From Actinoallomurus sp963736325 (lineage in GTDB: Bacteria; Actinomycetota; Actinomycetes; Streptosporangiales; Streptosporangiaceae): a stretch of 64,000 bases of DNA. A program made the position numbers and the translations under genes. Position 1 is the first letter of the stretch. The number at the start of each line of letters is the position of its first letter. Shown here in pieces: positions 27,785-36,148 of this stretch. The stretch is taken from assembly GCA_963736325.1 (NCBI GenBank), contig CAVTOG010000008.1, positions 372,001 to 436,000 of the forward strand, in the 5' to 3' direction. Under the pieces are notes generated by a model. That model searched no databases. It saw only the letters and a list, made by a program, of their open reading frames with translations, and had not been told where the DNA came from.

Positions 27785-28902
27785 TGGCGGTAGCGACCGA
27801 GCGACCTCGGGGCACCCTGCACGAGCAGGCATCCTACGACGTCGCCGACTTCCCGGTGCCCACCGGCCGCGAGGAGGAGTGGCGGTTCACCCCGCTGCGC
27901 CGCATCCGCGACCTGCACAAGGGAGCCACCACCGACGGCAAGGTGATCGTCGGCGTCGACGCGGCCCCCGAGGTCACCGTCGAGACCGTCGCGCGCACCG
28001 ACGAGCGGCTCGGCCGGGCGTACGTCCCGGCCGACCGGGTCAGCGCCCAGGCGTACGCCTCGTTCGCGCAGGGCACCGTGATCACGGTGCCGAGGGGGGT
28101 CGCCGCCTCGGCACCGACCGTCGTGTCGCTGCGCGGCGAGGGCGGCGTGGCCTACGGGCACACGACGGTCATCCTGGAGCCGCTCTCGGAGGCCACGATC
28201 GTCCTCGACCACACAGGCTCGGCGACCTACGCCGACAACGTGGAGTTCGTGGTCGGCGACGGCGCCTCGCTGAAGGTCTTCAGCCTGCAGAACTGGGCGC
28301 CCGACGCGGTCCACCTGTCGCACCAGCACGCGCGGCTCGGCCGCGACGCGCGGTTCAAGAGCTTCACCGTCAGCCTCGGCGGCGAGGTCGTCCGCATCGC
28401 CCCGTCGGTGTCCTACGACGCCCCGGGCGGCGACGCCGAGCTGTACGGGCTGTACTTCGCCGACGCGAACCAGCACCTGGAGCACCGTCTCCTGGTCGAC
28501 CACGCTCAGCCGAACTGCCGCAGCCGCGTCGACTACCGCGGCGCGCTGCAGGACGAGGGCGCGCACGCCGTCTGGATCGGCGACGTGATCATCCGCGTCG
28601 AGGCCGAGGGCACCGACACGTACGAGCTGAACCGCAACCTCGTGCTCACCGACGGCACGCGCGTCGACTCGGTTCCGAACCTCGAGATCCTCACCGGCGA
28701 GGTCGCCGGCGCGGGCCACGCCTCGGCGTCCGGCCGCCTCGACGACCAGCACCTGTTCTACCTCCAGGCGCGGGGCATCCCCTACGACGTCGCGCGGCGC
28801 ATGGTCGTCCGTGGCTTCCTGGGCCAGCTCGTCGAGAAGATCGACATCGAGGATCTGCGTGAGCAGGTGCTGGCGGCGATCGACCTGGAGCTGGAGCGAT
28901 GA
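27784..28902 (+). CDS. sufD: Fe-S cluster assembly protein SufD
   Basis: A 372-residue paralogue of SufB and partner in SufBC2D, implicated in iron entry and scaffold formation. The N-terminal GREEEWRFTPLRRI and the C-terminal ASASGRLDDQHLFYLQARG-type segment with the conserved histidine identify it. The start (TGATG) overlaps the sufB stop, and its stop overlaps the next gene as ATGA. Confidence 0.96.
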   Translation: MAVATERPRGTLHEQASYDVADFPVPTGREEEWRFTPLRRIRDLHKGATTDGKVIVGVDAAPEVTVETVARTDERLGRAYVPADRVSAQAYASFAQGTVITVPRGVAASAPTVVSLRGEGGVAYGHTTVILEPLSEATIVLDHTGSATYADNVEFVVGDGASLKVFSLQNWAPDAVHLSHQHARLGRDARFKSFTVSLGGEVVRIAPSVSYDAPGGDAELYGLYFADANQHLEHRLLVDHAQPNCRSRVDYRGALQDEGAHAVWIGDVIIRVEAEGTDTYELNRNLVLTDGTRVDSVPNLEILTGEVAGAGHASASGRLDDQHLFYLQARGIPYDVARRMVVRGFLGQLVEKIDIEDLREQVLAAIDLELER

Positions 28903-29219
28903 GCGACGGGTTCGTTCGGGCCTGCGCTCTGTCGGACATTCCCGATGAGGGCGCCATCGCCGTCGAGATCGAGGACACGCCGGTCGCGGTCGTACGCGTC
29001 GGGAGCGAGGTCTTCGCGCTGCGCGACGTCTGCTCGCACGCCGAGGTCGCGCTCACCGAGGGCGACGTCTACAACCACACGATCGAGTGCTGGCTGCACG
29101 GTTCGTGCTTCGACTTGCGCACCGGCAAGCCCACCAACCCGCCGGCCACCCAGCCGGTTCCCACCTACCAAGTGAAGATAGAGAGCGACGACGTCTTCGT
29201 CGCGCTCAAGGAGTCCTGA
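28899..29219 (+). CDS. Rieske-type [2Fe-2S] ferredoxin of the suf operon
   Basis: A 106-residue small Rieske protein with both ligand pairs: CSHAEVALTEG (Cys-x-His) at about residues 43-53 and CWLHGSCFDLRTG (Cys-x2-His) at about residues 65-77. It resembles the ferredoxin subunits of non-heme oxygenases. In actinobacterial suf operons it lies between sufD and sufC and may supply electrons for cluster assembly; the role is unproven. Confidence 0.93.
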   Translation: MSDGFVRACALSDIPDEGAIAVEIEDTPVAVVRVGSEVFALRDVCSHAEVALTEGDVYNHTIECWLHGSCFDLRTGKPTNPPATQPVPTYQVKIESDDVFVALKES

Positions 29220-29224
29220 GACAT

Positions 29225-29977
29225 ATGGCCACGCTTGAGATTCGCGACCTGCACGTCTCCGTCGAGGACAAGGAGATCCTGCGGGGCGTCGACCTGACCG
29301 TACGGCCGGGGGAGACCCACGCGATCATGGGGCCGAACGGCTCCGGGAAGTCCACCCTCGCCTACGCGATCGCGGGTCACCCCAAATACGACGTCACCGG
29401 CGGGGAGGTGCTCCTCGACGGGCAGAGCGTCCTCGACATGACCGTCGACGAGCGCGCCCGCGCCGGCATGTTCCTCGCCATGCAGTACCCCGTCGAGGTC
29501 CCCGGCGTCTCGGTGTCGAACTTCCTGCGCACCGCGGTGACCGCCGTGCGCGGCGAGGCGCCGAAGCTGCGCGACTTCGCCAAGGAGATGCGCGGCGCCA
29601 TGGGCGAGCTGCAGATCGACTCGGCGTTCGCCCAGCGCAACGTCAACGAGGGCTTCTCCGGCGGTGAGAAGAAGCGCCACGAGATCCTCCAGCTGGAGAT
29701 GCTCAAGCCGAAGGTCGCGGTGCTCGACGAGACCGACTCCGGCCTCGACATCGACGCGCTCAAGATCGTCTCCGAAGGCGTCAACCGCTTCCGCGAGGGC
29801 GGCGAGACCGGCGTCCTGCTGATCACGCACTACACGCGGATCCTGCGCTACGTGAAGCCCGACTTCGTGCACGTGTTCGCGGCCGGGCGCATCGTCGAGC
29901 AGGGCGGGTCCGAGCTCGCCGACCTGCTGGAGACCGAGGGCTACGAGAAGTTCACGAAGGCGGGCGCATCCGGGTGA
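29225..29977 (+). CDS. sufC: Fe-S assembly ATPase SufC
   Basis: A 250-residue ABC-type ATPase that powers the SufBCD scaffold; not a transporter. Walker A is GPNGSGKSTL (about residue 36), the signature is the SufC-typical FSGGEKKRHEI, Walker B is VAVLDETDSGLD and the H-loop is LLITHYTR. The ATG at 29225 comes 5 nt after the ferredoxin stop. Its stop overlaps sufS as GTGA. Confidence 0.97.
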   Translation: MATLEIRDLHVSVEDKEILRGVDLTVRPGETHAIMGPNGSGKSTLAYAIAGHPKYDVTGGEVLLDGQSVLDMTVDERARAGMFLAMQYPVEVPGVSVSNFLRTAVTAVRGEAPKLRDFAKEMRGAMGELQIDSAFAQRNVNEGFSGGEKKRHEILQLEMLKPKVAVLDETDSGLDIDALKIVSEGVNRFREGGETGVLLITHYTRILRYVKPDFVHVFAAGRIVEQGGSELADLLETEGYEKFTKAGASG

Positions 29978-31254
29978 GCATCGACGTCGGACAGATCCGC
30001 AAGGACTTCCCGATCCTGGCGCGCACCGTCCGCGACGGACGGCCGCTGGTCTACCTCGACAGCGCGAACACCTCCCAGAAGCCCCTCCAGGTCATCGACG
30101 CGATCGAGGACTACTACGCCCGGCACAACGCCAACATCCACCGGGCGACCCACCAGCTGGGCGAAGAGGCGACGGAGGCGTACGAGGGCGCCCGGATCAA
30201 GACGGCGGGCTTCATCGGCGCCGCTGACGAGTCCGAGGTGATCTTCACGAAGAACATCTCGGAGGGGATCAACCTTCTCGCGTACGCCATGAGCAACGCG
30301 GCGTTCAGCGGGCCGGAGTCCGAGCGGTTCCGTGTCGGCCCGGGTGACGAGATCGTCATCACCGAGATGGAGCACCACTCCAACATCGTGCCGTGGCAGC
30401 TGCTCGCGCAGCGCACCGGCGCGACGCTCCGCTGGTTCGGAGTGACGGACGACGGCCGCCTCGACCTGTCCGACATCGACGAGCTCCTCACGGCCCGTAC
30501 GAAGATCGTCGCGCTGGCCCACCAGTCGAACGTCCTGGGCACGATCAACCCGGTCCGCCAGGTCGTCGAGAAGGCCCACGCGGTCGGTGCGCTCGTGTTC
30601 CTCGACGGCGCGCAGGCGGTCCCGCACATGCCAGTGAACGTCCAGGAGCTCGGTGCCGACTTCTACGGGTTCACCGCGCACAAGCTATGCGGTCCCACCG
30701 GCATCGGCGTGCTCTGGGGGCGCCGCGAGCTGCTCGACGTGCTTCCGCCGTTCCTCGGCGGCGGCGAGATGATCGAGACCGTGGCGATGGAGCGGTCGAC
30801 CTACGCTCCGCCGCCGCACCGGTTCGAGGCCGGCACGATGCCGATCGCCGAGGCCGTGGGCCTGTCGGCGGCGATCGACTACGTCACCGGCATCGGCCTG
30901 GAGGAGATCCACGCGTACGAGCACGACCTGCTCGTCCACGCGCTCCGCGAGCTGAAGACCGTCGAGGGATTCCGGCTCATCGGGCCGGACGAGGCGGACG
31001 ACCGGGGTTCGGCGCTGTCGTTCGTGCTGGACGGCCACGACGGACGTGAGATCCATCCGCACGACGTGAGCCAGGTCCTCGACGCCCACGGCATCGCGGT
31101 ACGCGCCGGTCACCACTGCGCGCGCCCGCTTCACCGCAGGTTCGGGGTGACGGCGAGCACCCGCGCGTCGCTGTACTTCTACAACACCCACGACGAGATC
31201 GACGCGCTCGTCGAGGGGCTGCGGCAGACGCAGAAATTCTTCGGCACGGCCTGA
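29974..31254 (+). CDS. sufS: cysteine desulfurase SufS
   Basis: PLP enzyme that takes sulfur from L-cysteine for cluster assembly. The 426 residues include the PLP lysine in GFTAHKLCGPTG (about residue 233) and the persulfide cysteine in RAGHHCARPLHRRFG (about residue 375), on the short loop typical of group II desulfurases. It starts with GTG overlapping the sufC stop. It is followed 34 nt later by sufU, its expected zinc-dependent sulfur acceptor. Confidence 0.96.
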   Translation: MSIDVGQIRKDFPILARTVRDGRPLVYLDSANTSQKPLQVIDAIEDYYARHNANIHRATHQLGEEATEAYEGARIKTAGFIGAADESEVIFTKNISEGINLLAYAMSNAAFSGPESERFRVGPGDEIVITEMEHHSNIVPWQLLAQRTGATLRWFGVTDDGRLDLSDIDELLTARTKIVALAHQSNVLGTINPVRQVVEKAHAVGALVFLDGAQAVPHMPVNVQELGADFYGFTAHKLCGPTGIGVLWGRRELLDVLPPFLGGGEMIETVAMERSTYAPPPHRFEAGTMPIAEAVGLSAAIDYVTGIGLEEIHAYEHDLLVHALRELKTVEGFRLIGPDEADDRGSALSFVLDGHDGREIHPHDVSQVLDAHGIAVRAGHHCARPLHRRFGVTASTRASLYFYNTHDEIDALVEGLRQTQKFFGTA

Positions 31255-31288
31255 CGTTCATCCTGGTCGGGCGTAGGAAGGGAATGGC

Positions 31289-31732
31289 ATGCAGCTCGAG
31301 TCGATGTACCAGGAGATCATCCTGGATCATTACCGGAACCCGCATCACAAGGGGCTACGGGATCCATACGACGCCGAGGTGCATCACGTCAACCCGACCT
31401 GCGGCGACGAGGTGACGCTGCGCGTGCGGATCGACGGCGACGACGTCGCCGACGTCTCGTACGACGCGATGGGCTGTTCGATCAGCCAGGCGAGCGCCTC
31501 CGTGATGGCCGACCTGATCATCGGTCGGCCGGTCAAGGAGGCCATGAACACCGGTGAGGAGTTCCTCAAGCTGATGCAGTCCCGTGGGCAGGCCGAGCCC
31601 GATGAGGACGTGCTGGAGGACGCGGTCGCCTTCACCGGTGTGTCGAAATACCCCGCCCGCATCAAGTGCGCCCTGCTCGCCTGGATGGCGTGGAAGGACG
31701 CGACCGCGAAGGCCATGGAGGCACGGGCGTGA
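31289..31732 (+). CDS. sufU: SufU sulfur-transfer protein
   Basis: A 147-residue IscU-like protein. In Gram-positives SufU is a zinc-dependent sulfur acceptor that activates SufS rather than a scaffold. The three metal-binding cysteines are in NPTCGDEVTLR (about residue 39), MGCSISQASASVM (about 64) and RIKCALLAW (about 126). The GXXGD insertion of the SufU type falls in the region before the last cysteine. A GGAAGGG ribosome site precedes the ATG. Confidence 0.95.
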   Translation: MQLESMYQEIILDHYRNPHHKGLRDPYDAEVHHVNPTCGDEVTLRVRIDGDDVADVSYDAMGCSISQASASVMADLIIGRPVKEAMNTGEEFLKLMQSRGQAEPDEDVLEDAVAFTGVSKYPARIKCALLAWMAWKDATAKAMEARA

Positions 31733-31751
31733 ACAACCTGGAGGACTCGAA

Positions 31752-32072
31752 ATGAGCGAGACCAAGATCGCCGAGGACGAGGTCCTCGAGGCCATGATGG
31801 ACGTCGTCGACCCCGAGCTCGGGATCAACGTGGTCGACCTCGGGCTGGTCTACGGCGTCAACATCAACGACGACAAGTCGATCACGCTCGACATGACGCT
31901 GACCAGCGCGGCCTGCCCGCTGACGGACGTCATCGAGGACCAGACGAACAGCGCCCTCGAGGGCCTGTCCGAGCAGGTCACCATCAACTGGGTCTGGCTC
32001 CCGCCGTGGGGTCCGGACAAGATCACCGATGACGGCCGGGAGCAGCTCCGGGCGCTCGGCTTCAACGTCTGA
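31752..32072 (+). CDS. sufT: SufT-like metal-sulfur cluster assembly factor (MIP18 family)
   Basis: A 106-residue DUF59/MIP18-family protein that helps mature Fe-S proteins. Conserved features are MMDVVDPELGINVVDLGLVY near the N-terminus and the reactive cysteine in TSAACPLTDVI (about residue 57), ending in WGPDKITDDGREQLRALG. Last gene of the suf operon, 19 nt after sufU and followed by a strong hairpin. Confidence 0.93.
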   Translation: MSETKIAEDEVLEAMMDVVDPELGINVVDLGLVYGVNINDDKSITLDMTLTSAACPLTDVIEDQTNSALEGLSEQVTINWVWLPPWGPDKITDDGREQLRALGFNV

Positions 32073-32085
32073 TCGTTTCCGCTTC

Positions 32086-32119
32086 GTGGCCGTCCTCGCG
32101 TACGCGCGAGGGCGGCCAC
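32086..32119 (+). terminator. suf operon terminator (bidirectional)
   Basis: A 15-bp stem (GTGGCCGTCCTCGCG with CGCGAGGGCGGCCAC, one G-U pair) with a TACG loop, starting 13 nt after the sufT stop. It also lies 12 nt past the end of the convergent gene on the minus strand. Confidence 0.8.
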
Positions 32120-32130
32120 ACGCGTTCAGG

Positions 32131-32637
32131 TCACAGGCCGGCCTGCGAGCGCCACCAGTCGGGCCGCCGTGAGCCGGCCAGCCACTGGTCGGTGTAGCGC
32201 AGGATGCTGGTCAGCGCGTCGAGCGCCGCCGCCGGGCCTCCCGCGCGCCACAGCAGCTCCACGACGGAGTGCCGCCCGTGCGGCGCGTCGCAGCGGCAGG
32301 CCACGGACAGCTCCGCGCTGATACGGCAGCCGTCCGGTGACAGCTCGATCGTCTCCATCCGCACCGTCACCTCCAGCCAGTCGTCGCCGGGCGCGTCGTA
32401 GGTGTGGCAGTCGTAGATGCGGTGCGCGGGCGGATGCCACATCCACTGGCCAGGGGCCGGAGCGTCGCGCCGCGGTGTGCCGGGAGCCGGGTGCCGCGCC
32501 TGCCACTGGCTCGTCAGCGTCAGGAACCGCGATCGTACGTCCGGCATGCCCCACGCCGGCCCGAAGACCTCGGCGAGAGGCAGCGCACGAGGCCATATCC
32601 ACACCGCAACGGAATGGTCCTCGGGCGGATTTCTCAC
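32131..32637 (-). CDS. hypothetical protein
   Basis: About 168 residues from a GTG at 32637; the open frame extends to 32745 but the added part is low-complexity. Trp- and His-rich with no signal peptide or transmembrane helix. Segments such as MWHPPAHRIYDCHTYD and VRMETIELSPDGCRISAEL suggest a small alpha/beta fold. I do not recognise the family. It sits alone between the suf terminator and a histidine kinase gene. The start is uncertain because no well-spaced ribosome site is visible. Confidence 0.5.
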   Translation of the reverse strand: MRNPPEDHSVAVWIWPRALPLAEVFGPAWGMPDVRSRFLTLTSQWQARHPAPGTPRRDAPAPGQWMWHPPAHRIYDCHTYDAPGDDWLEVTVRMETIELSPDGCRISAELSVACRCDAPHGRHSVVELLWRAGGPAAALDALTSILRYTDQWLAGSRRPDWWRSQAGL

Positions 32638-32734
32638 TCCGCAATCATGCCGTGATCGGCCGCTCGGCGCACACTGATCCGAGTGCCGAAAGCCCTGTGT
32701 ACGAGGGGGAACGGCATTTCCGCCGACGCGGCCG

Positions 32735-34738
32735 TCAGGCGTCACCGGTGGGAATTCTTATGTGGAGAGACGTGCCGCCTCCGCGTGGGCTCTCGACGCG
32801 CATCGTGCCGCCCAGCGCCTCGACGCGGTCGTGGAGGCGTGCCAGGCCCGTACCCCGGCCGGGGTCGGCGCCACCGATTCCGTCGTCGCGAATCGAGAGG
32901 CGTACGGTCTCCGCGTCAGTGTGGACGTGGACGCTGACCTCGGACGCGCGGGAATGACGCGCCGCGTTCTTCAGGGCCTCGGCGACCGCGTGGTGGACGG
33001 TCACGGCGATCCGTTCCGTGAGCCGTCCGGTGGTGTGCACGTCCAGCGTGACCGGGACGGCCGACCGGCGCGCGAGGCTCCTCAGCGACTGGGCGAGACC
33101 GCCTTTGGAGAGGATCGCCGGATAGAGGTCGCGGGCGATGTTCCGCAGGTTCTCGGCGATGTCCGCGAGGCCGTGGGACATGGCGGAGAGCTGTCGGCGC
33201 AGCACGTCGTGGCCGGGCGGGACGGAGCCTTCGGCGGCCCGCAGCTCCAGGCCGATCGAGACCAGACGCTGCTGCGCGCCGTCGTGCAGATCGCGTTCGA
33301 TCCGGCGGCGCATCGCGTCAAAGGCGTCGACGAGGCGTACGCGCGATGCGGCGAGCTCGGTGCGGACCTCGGCTTCCGCGACCGCGATGGCGGCCAGCTC
33401 GGCGAACTCGGTCATGCTCCGCACGGTGCCCGCGGGCGGCGGACCCGGCGCGCGTGACATGAGCGTCAGCACCCCCCAGACGCGGCCGGCCACCAGCACG
33501 GGACAGCCGGTGACCCGCCGCATCCCGTGCGACCGTGCCCAGGCGCCGATCTCGCCCGTGGCGGCGTCAGAGCCCGACACCCGTACCGCGTGCCGCGTGG
33601 ACGCGACGAGCGCCTCGGCGGTGTCGTCCTCGACCGGCCTGACACCGCCGGGCGGCATCAGGCCGGGAACGGCGCGGGCGTCCCAGTGCGCGAGTGCGCT
33701 CATCGTTGCGCCGGGCTCGTACCGGCCGACGACCGCATGGTCGGCGTGGAGGGCCCGCCCCATCTCCTGCGCGACCGCGCCGAAGATTTCGCCGACCGGC
33801 CCGCCGCGGGCGACCAGCGTCGCCACCCGCCGCAGCGCCGCCTCCTGTTCCCCGCCGTCCGCCGACGCCGCTCCGGCCTCGCCCGGAGCCATGACGGTGA
33901 TCCCTCTGTGGTCATCGGCGCCGGGCGCGCGGACGGCGCCGCGGTCATCGGGCGTACGGTCCGCGGGGACGCTCTCGGCCGGGGCGTGGTCGGTGTCGTC
34001 GCGCGTAGGGTCTGCGGGGGCGCCTTCGGCGTGGCCGGTGTCGTGGTCGTCGGGTGTGCGGCCTGCGGGGACGTTCTCCGCCGGGGCGTGGTCGCCGTCG
34101 GCGGGGGGCCGGTGTCCCCGGCGGAGGCTGCCGGATCGCGTCACCAGCCCGACGAGGAGCAGGAGGACCAGGAGGGAGCCGGACGTGCCCGCCGCCGTCG
34201 CGAGCATGCGGCGGTTGGCCGGGAGGACGTCTCTCTCGTGGGCCGTGGAGATCTGGTGCTGGGCCTCCGAGAAACGGTCGAACTGCTCGCGGATCCTCTC
34301 GACGCGCTTCCGGCCCTCGCCGCGGGCGATGACGGAGCGGGCCGCCGGAAGGTCCTTCCGTGCCTTGTTCACGAGCGGGACCGCGTGGTCGCGCACGTAG
34401 GAATCGGCCGACCGCACGATCTCGTCGGCCAGTGCTCCCTGGGAGGTGTTGCTCTCCGCCGCGAGCCGCCGCAGCCGCGCCGCCTCGCCGGGATAGGCCG
34501 CGCGGGCGGCGTTCCAGAGGCCCAGGGACCGCCGGTCGCCGGTCGCGACGAACTCCAGCTGGCTGTGCTCCAGGTCGACGATCAGGCGTTCGAGCCGGTT
34601 CGCCGTCAGCAGTACCCTCGCCGAGTCGTACGTCGCGGCGCGCCTCGACGACACGAACGCGACGGTGCAGCCCACGAGGATCGACAGCAAGCAGGCCGCC
34701 AGGACCCTAAAGTGACCTCGCGGCGTCCCGGTTGGCAT
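32735..34738 (-). CDS. membrane sensor histidine kinase with GAF domain
   Basis: A 667-residue NarL-type (HisKA_3) kinase. Helix 1 (about residues 10-30) and helix 2 (about 180-200) flank an extracellular CHASE3-like domain; a Pro/Asp/His-rich repeated linker follows, then a GAF domain (about 290-440), the phosphoacceptor helix IERDLHDGAQQRL (about residue 470) and an HATPase domain with EALKNAARHS and DDGIGG. The ATG at 34738 is preceded by GGGGG; a GTG at 34753 is the alternative. No response regulator gene is adjacent, so it is an orphan here. Confidence 0.87.
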   Translation of the reverse strand: MPTGTPRGHFRVLAACLLSILVGCTVAFVSSRRAATYDSARVLLTANRLERLIVDLEHSQLEFVATGDRRSLGLWNAARAAYPGEAARLRRLAAESNTSQGALADEIVRSADSYVRDHAVPLVNKARKDLPAARSVIARGEGRKRVERIREQFDRFSEAQHQISTAHERDVLPANRRMLATAAGTSGSLLVLLLLVGLVTRSGSLRRGHRPPADGDHAPAENVPAGRTPDDHDTGHAEGAPADPTRDDTDHAPAESVPADRTPDDRGAVRAPGADDHRGITVMAPGEAGAASADGGEQEAALRRVATLVARGGPVGEIFGAVAQEMGRALHADHAVVGRYEPGATMSALAHWDARAVPGLMPPGGVRPVEDDTAEALVASTRHAVRVSGSDAATGEIGAWARSHGMRRVTGCPVLVAGRVWGVLTLMSRAPGPPPAGTVRSMTEFAELAAIAVAEAEVRTELAASRVRLVDAFDAMRRRIERDLHDGAQQRLVSIGLELRAAEGSVPPGHDVLRRQLSAMSHGLADIAENLRNIARDLYPAILSKGGLAQSLRSLARRSAVPVTLDVHTTGRLTERIAVTVHHAVAEALKNAARHSRASEVSVHVHTDAETVRLSIRDDGIGGADPGRGTGLARLHDRVEALGGTMRVESPRGGGTSLHIRIPTGDA
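33945..34097 (-). repeat. three 51-bp tandem repeats in the kinase linker
   Basis: Units at 34097-34047, 34046-33996 and 33995-33945 each encode 17 residues of the type DHAPAExVPAxRTPDD. The middle unit is more diverged. They form the linker between the second transmembrane helix and the GAF domain, and copy number may vary. Confidence 0.75.
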
Positions 34739-34868
34739 GTGGCGCGCCCCCACGCTCTCGCACGCCGCCGGAGACGACGAGGCCGGCCTCTAGGCAGTAC
34801 GGCCCTGGATGCCTACCCGGCGCCGGTCGCGCCTACGGCAGGGAATCGCTAAAGCTCTTCCCTCGCGA

Positions 34869-35141
34869 TCACCGTTCGGCGGCCGCCATGCCGGGAGGGG
34901 CGGCCGCGATGGCCGCGTGGATCGCGTCCGCGAGAGCGAGAGCCGCCTCCTCGGTGAGTTCGAGGGCGACGCGCGCGGACGGGCCCTTGGACGGGTTGAG
35001 CAGGTCGATGTTGACGGTGTGCGCCTGCGGCATGTGGACCGGGTGGTCGACGTAGACCGTCGCGTCGGTGAGCCGGATCCAGCCCGTACGCGCCTTGCCG
35101 CTGCCGTCGATCGCGATCTTGTGGGTCTGGTACGTGCACAT
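34869..35141 (-). CDS. small conserved actinobacterial protein (DUF6295-like)
   Basis: A 90-residue soluble protein starting MCTYQTHKIAIDGSGK, with a beta-rich core (WIRLTDATVYVDHPVHM) and an alanine-rich C-terminal helix. It looks like a small conserved family that I remember as DUF6295; that assignment is from memory. Function unknown. It lies between the kinase and a MarR-PDZ gene, all on the same strand, with its own GGAACGG-like ribosome site. Confidence 0.72.
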   Translation of the reverse strand: MCTYQTHKIAIDGSGKARTGWIRLTDATVYVDHPVHMPQAHTVNIDLLNPSKGPSARVALELTEEAALALADAIHAAIAAAPPGMAAAER

Positions 35142-35223
35142 GCCGTTCCGCCTTAGCTGGGCCTGAGAATTCGATCCATGACGTTAGCATTGCGAACCAA
35201 GTTTCCCGTGCGCGTGACCTGCG

Positions 35224-36024
35224 TCAACGGGAGAGAATGATCTCGACCGCGGTGTCGCCCCGCAGCACCGACAGGGCGACGGGATCGGCCGCGCGCGCGA
35301 GCAGCCCGGGCGTACGGACGGGGTCGCCTCCGGCGTGTGTGATGAGGTCGCCGCGCGCCAGCCCGCAGCGGTCCGCGACCTCGCCGGGACGTGTCTCGGC
35401 GACCAGGAGACCGGGCACGTCGGACAGCCCGACCTCCGCACGCCGCCGCCGTGCGACGTGGGCGGGCTCCAGGCGCATCCCCCACAGCCACGGGGCGCGG
35501 TCGCCGTGCCGTTCGTAGGAGGCCAGGAGCGTGCGCAGCAGCCGGGTGAACTCCCGCCGGTCGGCCGGGCCGAGGGCGGACAGCAGGCGGTCCTCGCCGG
35601 TCAGGTGGGCCGGCGCGATCCGGTCGAACAGCCGGCTCCCCTCGTCGGTAAGGCGAACCGTCTGGACGCGCCGGTCGCCCGGATCGTCCTCGCGCCGGAC
35701 GATTCCGAGGCCCTCCAGGCGTGCGAGCCGCACGCTGACGGTGCCGGAGGTCAGGCCGAGCGCGGCCATCAGCCGCGACTGCGGCAGCCGGTACGGCGCG
35801 CCGGCCCGGCGGAGCGTGACCACGACCACGAAGTCCGCGGGAGTGAGGCCGAACCCCTCGAAGACCTCGGCCAGCGCGGCGTCCACGTGTGTACGGACCC
35901 GCATGAGCCGCGTGATGACCCCGACCGGAGAGAAGTCCAGGTCCGGCCGCTCGACCGCCCACTGGCCGAGGATGTCGTCCACGCTGTCCCGCTCGTACGC
36001 CGATGCGCCGTCGTCCGTCTCCAC
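35224..36024 (-). CDS. MarR family regulator fused to a C-terminal PDZ-like domain
   Basis: A 266-residue protein. Residues about 30-175 form a MarR winged-helix domain (SRLMAALGLTSGTVSVRLARL, wing DDPGDRRVQTVRLTDEG). From about residue 195 a PDZ-like fold follows (VPGLLVAETRPGEVADRCGL, then ARGDLITHAGGDPV). Ordinary MarR proteins are about 150 residues. The fusion could let a peptide or protein terminus tune DNA binding. It is divergent from an oxidoreductase gene with a palindrome between them, its likely operator. Confidence 0.82.
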   Translation of the reverse strand: METDDGASAYERDSVDDILGQWAVERPDLDFSPVGVITRLMRVRTHVDAALAEVFEGFGLTPADFVVVVTLRRAGAPYRLPQSRLMAALGLTSGTVSVRLARLEGLGIVRREDDPGDRRVQTVRLTDEGSRLFDRIAPAHLTGEDRLLSALGPADRREFTRLLRTLLASYERHGDRAPWLWGMRLEPAHVARRRRAEVGLSDVPGLLVAETRPGEVADRCGLARGDLITHAGGDPVRTPGLLARAADPVALSVLRGDTAVEIILSR

Positions 36025-36060
36025 GCCCCAAAGCTAGGGGAATACCCGCGCGAAGAGAAT

Positions 36061-36076
36061 TGCTTGAGTCCAAGCA
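36061..36076. promoter_or_regulatory. MarR-type operator
   Basis: TGCTTG-AGTC-CAAGCA is a perfect inverted repeat, with a further CCAAGC half-site at 36083-36088. It lies between the divergent MarR-PDZ and oxidoreductase genes and fits repression of both. Confidence 0.6.
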
Positions 36077-36148
36077 TTCGATCCAAGCGATAAGGGCGGA
36101 CGTAAGGACCGCACGCGTCATCGCCGCCCGAACCTTCAGAGGAGAGAC

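Noticed and set aside
26453..27832. 459-codon open frame antisense to sufB
   Set aside because: sufB is highly conserved on the plus strand; the antisense frame is a codon-bias artefact.
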